Positions 44,003-51,118 of a stretch of 64,000 nucleotides of DNA are shown piece by piece. The stretch's first letter is position 1; every line of letters begins with the position of its first letter. The stretch covers positions 1 through 64,000 of the forward strand of contig JACOSV010000083.1 in assembly GCA_016178725.1 (NCBI GenBank), in the 5' to 3' direction. Under the pieces are notes generated by a model. The model was not told where the DNA came from, ran no database searches, and worked only from the letters and a program-made list of their open reading frames with translations. Position numbers and translations under genes: made by a program. This DNA is from Candidatus Eiseniibacteriota bacterium (GTDB taxonomy: Bacteria > Eisenbacteria > RBG-16-71-46).

Positions 44003-45355
44003 TCAGCCCGCCTTCGTCCGCCGGCCGTTCATGATCTTCACGAACGACCGGCCGCGCAGCTCGTCGAGCGTCAGCCCGGTCGCCAGCGCCTCGGACTCGG
44101 TGAGCGCGCCGCAGTTGATCCCGCGCAGGAAGAAGTTGAGCAGCCCCTGCCCGGTCGCGGCGTCGTCGAAGATGTTGCCGACCAGCGTCGCCTGCCCGGC
44201 TTTCCCCACGAACGCCCGGAGCCGTGCCGCGGCCTCGTCGCGCGCCTCGAGGAAGAACGCGAACACCGCGGCGTAGCGCGTCGGCAGCTGCGCCGGGTGC
44301 AGGTCCCAGCCCTGATAGAACCCCTGCCGCAGCGACGCACGCACGTCGTCGTAGTGCGTGCGCCACGCGTGGTGGACCGCGGCGCGGTTCGCCTCGATCT
44401 GCGCCGGCGTCAACGATGCGCCCGCCGCGGCGCGATGCGGCGCGACCGGCATCACGGTCGTCGCGCCGTCCGAGAGCGTGACGCCGGTGCCGGCGAGGCT
44501 CACCTGCATGACGTGCCGCGCGAAGTCGCACGCGGGATGGAGCGGCTGCTGGTGCATCGCGGTGATGTTGAGGCTCGCCGTGTAGTCGTAGACGCCGAAG
44601 TGGGCGCCGCGGCAGCGGCCGCGCGCGGCGCGCACCTGCGCCGGGAGCGCGAGCTCGCCGCTCGGGGCGAACACCGACTGCGGCGTCTCGACCATGAGCT
44701 CGATCGGAATGCTGCGCGGCGCGAGCCCGTGCCGAGCCTCGAGCGCTTCGAGCGTCACGACCAGCGCCGTCACCTGCTCGACGACGGTCACCTTGGGCAG
44801 CGTGACGGCGAACCCGGAAGGCAGCGCGCCGCCGGTCTTCGCGAGCAGCGCCGCGACGAAGCGCTCGAGCGTGCGCAGGCTGCGCGCGCGCAGCTCCTCG
44901 TTGAGCGGCTTGATGCGGATGCCGATGAACGGCGGCAGCGTGCGCGCCGCGTGCCCCGCGGCCACGGCTTCGGCCGCCGACACCGCGTGGCCGTCCTCTT
45001 CAGCGTCGGGCCGGTTGCCGTAGCCGTCCTCGAAGTCGAGACGATGGTCTTCGACCGGCTCGCGCTCGAGCTTCTCGATCACGCGCGCGTAGACCAGGTC
45101 CGCGAGCGCTCCGGGCACGCCGGTCGCTCGCGCGAACGTCGCGGCATCGGGCGCGTATTCGCGCAGGCTCGCGAGCGCCGCGTCGCCGAGCTTCCGCGCG
45201 AGGCCGGCGGCGAAGAGATGGGCGCCGCCGTAGACGGTATGGACCGGCTGGCGGTCGCCGCGCTCGCCGGGGTAGGCTGCCGCGAACGCCCGGTTCGCTT
45301 CGGAGAGCCGCCCGAGCACGTCACGCGTCTCGGATCCTTCGAGCGTCGGCCGCAT
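44003..45355 (-). CDS. DUF6986/citrate lyase-malate synthase-like aldolase
   Basis: This 450-residue protein has a TIM-barrel of the HpcH/citrate lyase beta/malate synthase type: HRLDFEDGYGNRPDAEEDGH (acidic metal site), FIGIRIKPLNEE, SIPIELMVETPQSVF and GAHFGVYDYTASLNI. The family (DUF6986) occurs near uric acid degradation genes. I infer that it condenses glyoxylate from ureidoglycolate with acetyl-CoA, as malate synthase does, but the reaction is unproven. The ATG at 45355 follows AAGGAGG by five bases; an upstream in-frame ATG is not needed. Confidence 0.8.
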   Translation of the reverse strand: MRPTLEGSETRDVLGRLSEANRAFAAAYPGERGDRQPVHTVYGGAHLFAAGLARKLGDAALASLREYAPDAATFARATGVPGALADLVYARVIEKLEREPVEDHRLDFEDGYGNRPDAEEDGHAVSAAEAVAAGHAARTLPPFIGIRIKPLNEELRARSLRTLERFVAALLAKTGGALPSGFAVTLPKVTVVEQVTALVVTLEALEARHGLAPRSIPIELMVETPQSVFAPSGELALPAQVRAARGRCRGAHFGVYDYTASLNITAMHQQPLHPACDFARHVMQVSLAGTGVTLSDGATTVMPVAPHRAAAGASLTPAQIEANRAAVHHAWRTHYDDVRASLRQGFYQGWDLHPAQLPTRYAAVFAFFLEARDEAAARLRAFVGKAGQATLVGNIFDDAATGQGLLNFFLRGINCGALTESEALATGLTLDELRGRSFVKIMNGRRTKAG

Positions 45356-45454
45356 GCGAGCCTCCTTGGATCTGGAACGGGCGCACAATCTAGCCACTCG
45401 GCCGCGCGCGCGCGAGCGTCATTTCGCCGCGATCGGCGACACGCGAGGAGCGAC

Positions 45455-46201
45455 ATGGCGCAGAGCGGGCTGGTGTGGAGCCGGGCGGTCGTCAAGCGCA
45501 ACTACGCGATCCTGCCGCCCGAGGGGATGGCGACGAGCGTGCTGCCCGAGTGGCGCGACACGGTGTCGCGCGTCCTCGCCGCGCCGGCGATGGGTGCGAA
45601 GTTCGCCCAGTATGTGCTCGAGATCGCCGAGAAGGGCGGCACGACGCAGGCGCTGCGCGCCGACCTCCAGATGTTCCTCTACGTGCTCGACGGCCATGCC
45701 GAGCTCGAGCTCGACGGCAAGGCGCACCGCCTCGGTCCGGGCGGGTTCGCCTACGGCCGGCCGGGGGCGACGTTCACGCTGCGCGCGACGAGCCCGCTGA
45801 GCGTGCTGTGGCTCAAGAAGGCGTATGTGCCGTTCGGCGCGGAGACGCCCCGCAACGTGGTCGGCGACGAGACGAAGATGCCGGGCGAGACGTACATGGG
45901 CATTCAGGGGCTGGTGCTCAAGACGCTGCTTCCGGCCGAGCTGTCATTCGACATGGCGATGAACATCTTCACGTTCCCGCCCGGCTATTCGCTGCCGATG
46001 ATCGAGACGCACGTGATGGAGCACGGGCTCTATTTTCTGCAGGGGCAGGGGCTCTACTACCTCGGCGACACGTGGTCCGAGGTGAAGGCGGGCGACTTCA
46101 TCTGGATGGGCCCGTACGTGCCGCAGTCGTTCTTCGCGACCAGCACCACGCCCTCGCGCTACATTTACTACAAGGACGTTCACCGCGACGTCGAGCTGTA
46201 G
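45455..46201 (+). CDS. allE: (S)-ureidoglycine aminohydrolase
   Basis: This 248-residue bicupin converts ureidoglycine to ureidoglycolate and ammonia, using Mn. The start KRNYAILPPEGMATSVLP and the metal-binding block PMIETHVMEHGLYFLQGQG (His, His, Glu type) match AllE/YlbA. GDFIWMGPYVPQSFFA follows. It stands alone on the plus strand behind its own GAGGAG site. A weak promoter (TTGGAT 45366, TAGCCA 45391) lies upstream. Confidence 0.94.
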   Translation: MAQSGLVWSRAVVKRNYAILPPEGMATSVLPEWRDTVSRVLAAPAMGAKFAQYVLEIAEKGGTTQALRADLQMFLYVLDGHAELELDGKAHRLGPGGFAYGRPGATFTLRATSPLSVLWLKKAYVPFGAETPRNVVGDETKMPGETYMGIQGLVLKTLLPAELSFDMAMNIFTFPPGYSLPMIETHVMEHGLYFLQGQGLYYLGDTWSEVKAGDFIWMGPYVPQSFFATSTTPSRYIYYKDVHRDVEL

Positions 46202-46227
46202 CGCCGCGAGCCGCGCGGCCCCGCGCG

Positions 46228-47277
46228 TCACCGCATCGCCGTGCCCGGGATCTCGTAGAGATAGCTCCCGTTGATCACCCGGAATCCCGCCGCGGTCCGG
46301 ATCGAGCACTGCGGCGGCTTGTCCTTCCGCCCGCGCAGGCCGACGCACGCCGCCTCGCCGTCGCGGCGCAGCGCCACGTACTTCACGTCGAAGTCGGGAT
46401 TCTCGCGCGTCCAGTGGACGATGCGCTGGAGCGCCTCGCGACACGCCTGCTCGGGCGGCGTGCCGCGGCCCATCGCCTCGACGATCGCGTAGCTGCCGCA
46501 GGTCTTGATCACCTCTTCGCCGCGTCCGGTCGCGCCCGCGGCGCCGATCTCGTTGTCCACGTACATGCCGGCGCCGATGATCGGCGAGTCGCCGAGCCGC
46601 CCCGAGATCTTCCACGCGAGGCCGCTCGTGGTGGTGCAGCCGGCCATGTCGCCGGCGCGGTCGATCGCGAGCACGTTGATCGTCCCGGTCACGCGCGCCG
46701 GTTCGGCGTACACGCCGTCGGCGGGCGGGAGCCAGTCGTCCTTGTCGCTAAGGTTCTCCTTCCACTTGAGCCACGCGAGCCGCGACTTCTCGGTGAGCAG
46801 GTTCGCCTCCTCGAGACCGTGCGCGCGCGCGAAGCGCAGCGCGCCCTCGCCGACCAGCATGACGTGATCGGTGCGCTCCATGACCAGCCGTGCGACCTTG
46901 CTCGGCGTCTTGATGCGCTCGAGGGCCCCGACCGCGCCCGACTTCTTGAGCTTGCCCGACATGACCGACGCGTCGAGCTGAACGACGCCCTCTTCGTTCG
47001 GCAGCCCGCCGTAGCCGACCGACTGATCCTCGGGATCGAGCTCGACGATGTTCGCGCCGGCGATCACGGCGTCGAGCGATGCGCCGCCGCCGCCGAGGAT
47101 CTTCCACGCGGGATCGTTCACTTTGCGTCCCCAGGTCTCGCCGCGGCTGCACAGCACCGCGGCGCCGCGCGCGCCCGGGCGCGACGGGGATTGGGCGGGC
47201 GTGAGGCGCGGAGCGGCGATGGTGGCGACGAGGCCGGCGAGGCTCCGGCCCAGGAAACCGCGGCGGGTCCAGTTCAT
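46228..47277 (-). CDS. Tat-exported N4-(beta-N-acetylglucosaminyl)-L-asparaginase
   Basis: This 349-residue Ntn-hydrolase has an N-terminal twin-arginine signal (NWTRRGFLGRSLAGLVATIA). The autocleavage Thr is in RVTGTINVLAID (GTI), and the substrate site is KISGRLGDSPIIGAGMYVD, both typical of glycosylasparaginases rather than cytosolic isoaspartyl peptidases. It would release aspartate from glycosylasparagine or glycopeptides in the periplasm. The ATG at 47277 begins the signal directly. Confidence 0.9.
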   Translation of the reverse strand: MNWTRRGFLGRSLAGLVATIAAPRLTPAQSPSRPGARGAAVLCSRGETWGRKVNDPAWKILGGGGASLDAVIAGANIVELDPEDQSVGYGGLPNEEGVVQLDASVMSGKLKKSGAVGALERIKTPSKVARLVMERTDHVMLVGEGALRFARAHGLEEANLLTEKSRLAWLKWKENLSDKDDWLPPADGVYAEPARVTGTINVLAIDRAGDMAGCTTTSGLAWKISGRLGDSPIIGAGMYVDNEIGAAGATGRGEEVIKTCGSYAIVEAMGRGTPPEQACREALQRIVHWTRENPDFDVKYVALRRDGEAACVGLRGRKDKPPQCSIRTAAGFRVINGSYLYEIPGTAMR

Positions 47278-47345
47278 GGTTCGGCCCTCATGGAACGGGT
47301 GGAAGTCTCGCGGGCAGGCTAGCAGCGGGGCCCGTGGCCCGATAT

Positions 47346-47416
47346 GGCAGAGCCGGGGCAGACGTCTCGGCAAGAGCCGGGGCGGGAGTTTCGGCAAGGG
47401 CCGGGGCGGGGCTCCG
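47346..47416. repeat. Three imperfect 24-bp tandem repeats
   Basis: Copies start at 47346, 47369 and 47393. All share GGCAxxGxGCCGGGGC-type cores (GGCAAGAGCCGGGGCGGGAG in copy two). They are in the leader region upstream of both flanking genes. Confidence 0.7.
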
Positions 47417-47552
47417 GGCTCCCCGTACTTTTCGCTGGCGCCCGGCCCTGGTATTTGACAAACTCCTGACGCGCCGGGGGACCGCGTCCCCCGGTCGAGA
47501 ATCGCGGGCCGCACGCGAGTCGCAAGTTGGATCGCGGGTCGCGTCCGCGAAG

Positions 47553-47590
47553 ACGGGGCCGGGCCATCCGCCGGCCCCGTTTCATTTATT
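47553..47590 (+). terminator. Orphan intrinsic terminator
   Basis: ACGGGGCCGG (47553-47562) pairs perfectly with CCGGCCCCGT (47571-47580) around eight bases, followed by TTCATTTATT. No gene ends upstream on the plus strand, and the next start is only nine bases further. It may be a leader attenuator of the L,D-transpeptidase gene or the end of an unannotated RNA. Confidence 0.55.
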
Positions 47591-47598
47591 GTCCGGCC

Positions 47599-48183
47599 GT
47601 GGCTGTTCCCGCTCGATCCCCCATCGACGGCCGCGCCGCGTCGCTGGCGCGCGCCGCACTCGCCCGGCCGGGCTCGCCGTTTCGCGAGCTTCCGCCGCGG
47701 CTCGTCCTCGTGGATGCCGACGACCAGCGCCTCTACCTGATCGAGGCCGGCGAGGTGGCCGCCGAGTACGCGACCTCAACCGCCGCGGCCGGAATCGGCG
47801 GCGAGGACGGATCGCTCAAGACGCCGCCCGGCTGGCACCGGATCGACGCCCGGATCGGCGACGGCGCGCCGGCGGGCGCGATCTTCATGAGCCGCGAGCA
47901 CACCGGCGAGCTGTGGCGCGGCGAGCCGAACGATCGCGACCTGATCCTGACGCGCGTGCTGACGCTCGAGGGTCTCGAGCCGGGCGTGAACCGGGGTCCG
48001 GGCCGCGATTCGCGCGCGCGCTACATCTACATCCACGGCACCAACCACGAGCGGGCGCTCGGATCACGCGCGTCGCACGGCTGCGTGCGCATGGCGAGCG
48101 GCGACGTGATCGACCTCTTCGACCGCGTGGCCGAGGGCGATCCGGTGGTGATCGTGTCGACCGAGGCGCCCGCTGTCGCCTGA
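47599..48183 (+). CDS. L,D-transpeptidase (YkuD domain)
   Basis: This is a 194-residue YkuD domain. LVLVDADDQRLYLIEAGEVA is the first strand. The catalytic motif is present as YIHGTNHERALGSRASHGCVRM (HGTN and SHGCVRM within it, Cys near residue 164). Such enzymes form 3-3 cross-links in peptidoglycan or attach proteins. No signal peptide is evident from the GTG at 47599; an upstream extension to 47527 would add a basic stretch but crosses the terminator hairpin. It is followed by a Mur ligase. Confidence 0.88.
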   Translation: MAVPARSPIDGRAASLARAALARPGSPFRELPPRLVLVDADDQRLYLIEAGEVAAEYATSTAAAGIGGEDGSLKTPPGWHRIDARIGDGAPAGAIFMSREHTGELWRGEPNDRDLILTRVLTLEGLEPGVNRGPGRDSRARYIYIHGTNHERALGSRASHGCVRMASGDVIDLFDRVAEGDPVVIVSTEAPAVA

Positions 48184-49603
48184 TCCGCCCGCGCACAGCA
48201 CCGCGGCGGGCGAGGCCGCGATCCCCGATCCGCTCGGCGCCCGACGCTTCCACTACGCCGGCCTCGGCGGCAGCGGCATGAGCGCGCTCGCGCAGTACCA
48301 GGTGATGCGCGGCGGCCGGGCGAGCGGCAGCGATCGCGCCTTCGATCGCGGCGAACGCGCCGAGGGGCGCGCGCAGCTCGAGCGCCTCGGCATCTCGATC
48401 CATCCGCAGGACGGGAGCGGAGTCGCCGCCGATTGCGCGGCGCTCGTGGTCTCGACCGCGGTCGAGGAGCAGGTGCCGGACGTGGCCGAGGCGCGCGCGC
48501 GCGGCATTGCGATCGTCCATCGCGCCGCGCTGCTCGCGCACTTCGTCGCCGCGCAGCGCACGATCGCGGTCGCGGGCACGAGCGGCAAGTCGACAGTCGT
48601 CGCGATGATCTTCGAGATCCTGCGCGGCGCCGGGCGCGCGCCGTCGGTGATCACGGGCGGCGATCTCGTGGCGCTCCAGCGCGAGGGTCTGTGGGGCAAC
48701 GCGTGGTACGGCGGCTCGGATCTGCTGGTGATCGAAGCCGACGAGAGCGACGGATCGCTGGTCCGCTACGCGCCGGCCATCTCGGTCGTGCTCAACCTGC
48801 AGCGCGACCACAAGGAGATGGCCGACGTGGCGGCGATGTTCGCGACACTCCGTGAACGGACGCGTGAGGGCGTCGTGATCGGTGAGGCCGAAAACCTCGC
48901 ATCGCTCGCGCGCGGCGCGACCGTGTTCGGCTTCGGCGCGGGTGCCGACGTGCGCGGCGTCGACGTCGAGCTCGGGCCGGACGGCAGCCGGTTCGTCGTC
49001 GCCGGCGGCACGTTCACGCTGCCGGTCCCGGGACGCCACAACGTCGAGAACGCGCTCGCCGCGATCGCCGCCTGCGCGCGGCTCGGCGTGCCGCTCGCCG
49101 CGATGGCGCCGCCGCTCGCGCGCTTTCAGGGCGTCGGCCGGCGCTTCCAGTCGCTCGGCGTCGCGCGCGGCGTCGAAGCGGTGGACGACTTCGCCCACAA
49201 TCCGGCCAAGATCGCGGCCGCGCTCGCGACCGCCCAGGCGCGGGCGAAGGGCCGCGTGCTCGCCGTCTACCAGCCGCACGGCTACGGGCCGACGCGGTTC
49301 CTGCGCGACGATTTCGTGCGCACGTTTGCCGATGACCTGCGCCGCGACGATCGGCTGTGGATGCTCGAGATCTTCTACGTCGGCGGCACGGCGACGCGCG
49401 ACTTCTCGGCCGCCGATATCGTCGCCGAGATCGCGGCGAAGGGCGCGGCGGCCGAGTTCGCGCCGTCGCGAGAGTGGCTCACGGCGCGGATCGCCGCCGA
49501 GGCGCGGCCCGGCGACCTCGTCCTCGTCATGGGCGCGCGCGACCCCTCGCTCACCGACCTCGCGCGCGGTGTGCTGGCCGCGTTGGGCCGTCGCGATGGC
49601 TGA
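48173..49603 (+). CDS. Mur ligase family protein (MurC/Mpl-like)
   Basis: This 476-residue protein has N-domain loop HYAGLGGSGMSALAQ, P-loop AVAGTSGKST, central motif VIEADESDGSL and C-domain DDFAHNPAKI with VYQPHGYGPTRFLRDD. It resembles Mpl or MurC, which add peptide or L-Ala to UDP-MurNAc. The first ATG (48278) lies inside the Gly-rich loop and would cut off the first strand. No ATG, GTG or TTG occurs upstream before the TGA at 48149. I propose CTG at 48173, six bases after GAGG, overlapping the transpeptidase end by eleven bases. If not, the gene is truncated. Confidence 0.85.
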   Translation: MSPDPPAHSTAAGEAAIPDPLGARRFHYAGLGGSGMSALAQYQVMRGGRASGSDRAFDRGERAEGRAQLERLGISIHPQDGSGVAADCAALVVSTAVEEQVPDVAEARARGIAIVHRAALLAHFVAAQRTIAVAGTSGKSTVVAMIFEILRGAGRAPSVITGGDLVALQREGLWGNAWYGGSDLLVIEADESDGSLVRYAPAISVVLNLQRDHKEMADVAAMFATLRERTREGVVIGEAENLASLARGATVFGFGAGADVRGVDVELGPDGSRFVVAGGTFTLPVPGRHNVENALAAIAACARLGVPLAAMAPPLARFQGVGRRFQSLGVARGVEAVDDFAHNPAKIAAALATAQARAKGRVLAVYQPHGYGPTRFLRDDFVRTFADDLRRDDRLWMLEIFYVGGTATRDFSAADIVAEIAAKGAAAEFAPSREWLTARIAAEARPGDLVLVMGARDPSLTDLARGVLAALGRRDG

Positions 49604-49696
49604 ACGCGGCCGCTCGAAACCGGGGCGAAACGCAGTTTTCCCTGTGGCGCGGGCGTACTATCTCTGCCACCATTTGGGCTCCACTGGGGCCTCCTG

Positions 49697-50962
49697 ATGC
49701 ATCGTCGTGCACTCATCCTGACCATCGCGCTCGCGCTCGCCGCGGGCTCCGCCGCGGCCGCGGATGATCCGCGTCGCGTGCCGGACCTCCTGCGCGCCGA
49801 TCTCAACGGCGCGGCGGTGAGCCGCGTCGTGATTCCCGACGTGCTGCTCGGCGCCGCCGGCATCGCGCACGCGCAGCGCAATTGCGGCACTCCGTCGCCG
49901 CTCCCCTCCGAGCTCGAGAGCGTGCGGTCGTCGGTGCAGCGCTTCAGTCAGGAGAACGCGACGCGTGCCCCGGGCGGCACGGTCCGCATCGCCTTCCACG
50001 TCATCACCGGCGGCGGCCTCGGCAACGTCAGCGACGCGCAGATCGCCGAGCAGGTGCGGGTCTTGAATCGCGACTACTCCGGCTCGGGATATCGCTTCGA
50101 GCTCGCGAGCGTGGATCGCACCGAGGACAAAGCCTGGTTCAAGATGACGCCCGGGACCGGCAAGGAGAAGGCCGCGAAGCAGGCGCTCGCGATCGATCCC
50201 GCGCACCGGCTCAACCTCTACACCTGCGCGCCGGGACAGAACCTCCTCGGCTGGGCGTACTTCCCTTGGTCGGCGCCCGAGAGCAACGTGATCCACGGCG
50301 TCGTCATCCATTTCGAGTCGCTCCCGGGCGGTGTGGCGCCCTACGATCTCGGCAAGACCGCGACGCACGAGATTGGGCACTACCTCGGCTTGCTGCACAC
50401 GTTCCAGGGCGGATGTGTGCCGCCCGGCGACGAAGTCGACGACACGCCGTTCGAGGCGAGTCCCGCGTTCGGCTGCCAGATCGGGCGCAACACCTGCCCG
50501 CAACCCGGCGACGATCCGATCCACAACTACATGGACTACTCGGACGACGCCTGCCTCACCGAGTTCACGGCCGGCCAGGTCGCGCGCTCGCAGTCGATCA
50601 TCCCCGTGTACCGACCGAGCCTGTTCGAGCCCGCGGCCGCGATCGCAGCGGCCAGGGAGGCGCCCGCCCTGCTCACCGACAACGAGCCGGAAGACGGCCG
50701 CGTGCTCGCGTATCGCGGCGGGATGCCCAACCCGTTCCGCGGCGAGACCGCGATCCGGTTCACGCTGCCGGCGAGCGGACCGGTGTCGCTCAAGGTCTAC
50801 AGCGTGACCGGGCAGCTCGTGCGCACGCTGCTCGACGCCCAGCTCCCGCCGGGAGACCACAGCGCGATGTTCACGGCCGGCGATCTGCCGTCGGGCGTGT
50901 ACTTCTCGGTGCTGCGCGCCGGCGGCGTGCAGATGAGCCGCGCGCTCGTGCTCGTGAAGTAG
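49697..50962 (+). CDS. Secreted M43-type zinc metalloprotease with Por-like C-terminal domain
   Basis: This 421-residue protein has a signal peptide (RALILTIALALAAGSAAAA). The zinc motif HEIGHYLGLLH gives H224, H228 and H234 with catalytic E225, and the Met-turn is NYMDYSDDAC; together they are typical of pappalysin-like M43B enzymes. Four cysteine pairs can form in between. The last 85 residues are a FlgD/Por sorting-type domain (MPNPFRGETAIRFTLPASG, VYSVTGQLVRTL). It is probably exported and cell-surface attached. Confidence 0.92.
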   Translation: MHRRALILTIALALAAGSAAAADDPRRVPDLLRADLNGAAVSRVVIPDVLLGAAGIAHAQRNCGTPSPLPSELESVRSSVQRFSQENATRAPGGTVRIAFHVITGGGLGNVSDAQIAEQVRVLNRDYSGSGYRFELASVDRTEDKAWFKMTPGTGKEKAAKQALAIDPAHRLNLYTCAPGQNLLGWAYFPWSAPESNVIHGVVIHFESLPGGVAPYDLGKTATHEIGHYLGLLHTFQGGCVPPGDEVDDTPFEASPAFGCQIGRNTCPQPGDDPIHNYMDYSDDACLTEFTAGQVARSQSIIPVYRPSLFEPAAAIAAAREAPALLTDNEPEDGRVLAYRGGMPNPFRGETAIRFTLPASGPVSLKVYSVTGQLVRTLLDAQLPPGDHSAMFTAGDLPSGVYFSVLRAGGVQMSRALVLVK

Positions 50963-51065
50963 CGAGCACCAAGGCCAAGAGATCGCAGGCTGGTTTCGCG
51001 GGTGCGAAGCCTCCCTACTCATGCCGGTTTCTTGGCCGATTTCGCTAGCCCACATTGAAGCATCG

Positions 51066-51094
51066 CTTACACTTACTGCTCGACGGGCTACGAT
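51066..51094 (+). promoter_or_regulatory. Possible promoter of the repeat-rich surface protein
   Basis: CTTACA (51066-51071), 17 bases, TACGAT (51089-51094). Each box matches the sigma70 consensus at 4 of 6 positions. Transcription would start near 51101, giving a short leader with GGAGAG before the GTG at 51119. Confidence 0.3.
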
Positions 51095-51118
51095 TGGCGC
51101 ACCTTGGAGAGTCTTCCT

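Larger units (their letters stand above)
47278..47598 (+). other. 321-base spacer with repeats and two strong hairpins
   Basis: No protein gene is supported. It holds three imperfect 23-24-base tandem repeats (47346-47416), a perfect TTGACA at 47455-47460, a perfect 8-bp hairpin CCGGGGGA/TCCCCCGG (47474-47494) and a 10-bp terminator-like hairpin (47553-47580). A small RNA between about 47474 and 47590 is conceivable. Confidence 0.45.

Noticed and set aside
45366-45396. Promoter for allE (TTGGAT-N19-TAGCCA)
   Set aside because: Both boxes are weak, the spacer is long and the -35 overlaps the ribosome site of the divergent gene; it is noted but not called.
47455-47460. Perfect TTGACA as a -35 box
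   Set aside because: No TATAAT-like box occurs 16-19 bases downstream, only GC-rich sequence, so a sigma70 promoter cannot be supported.
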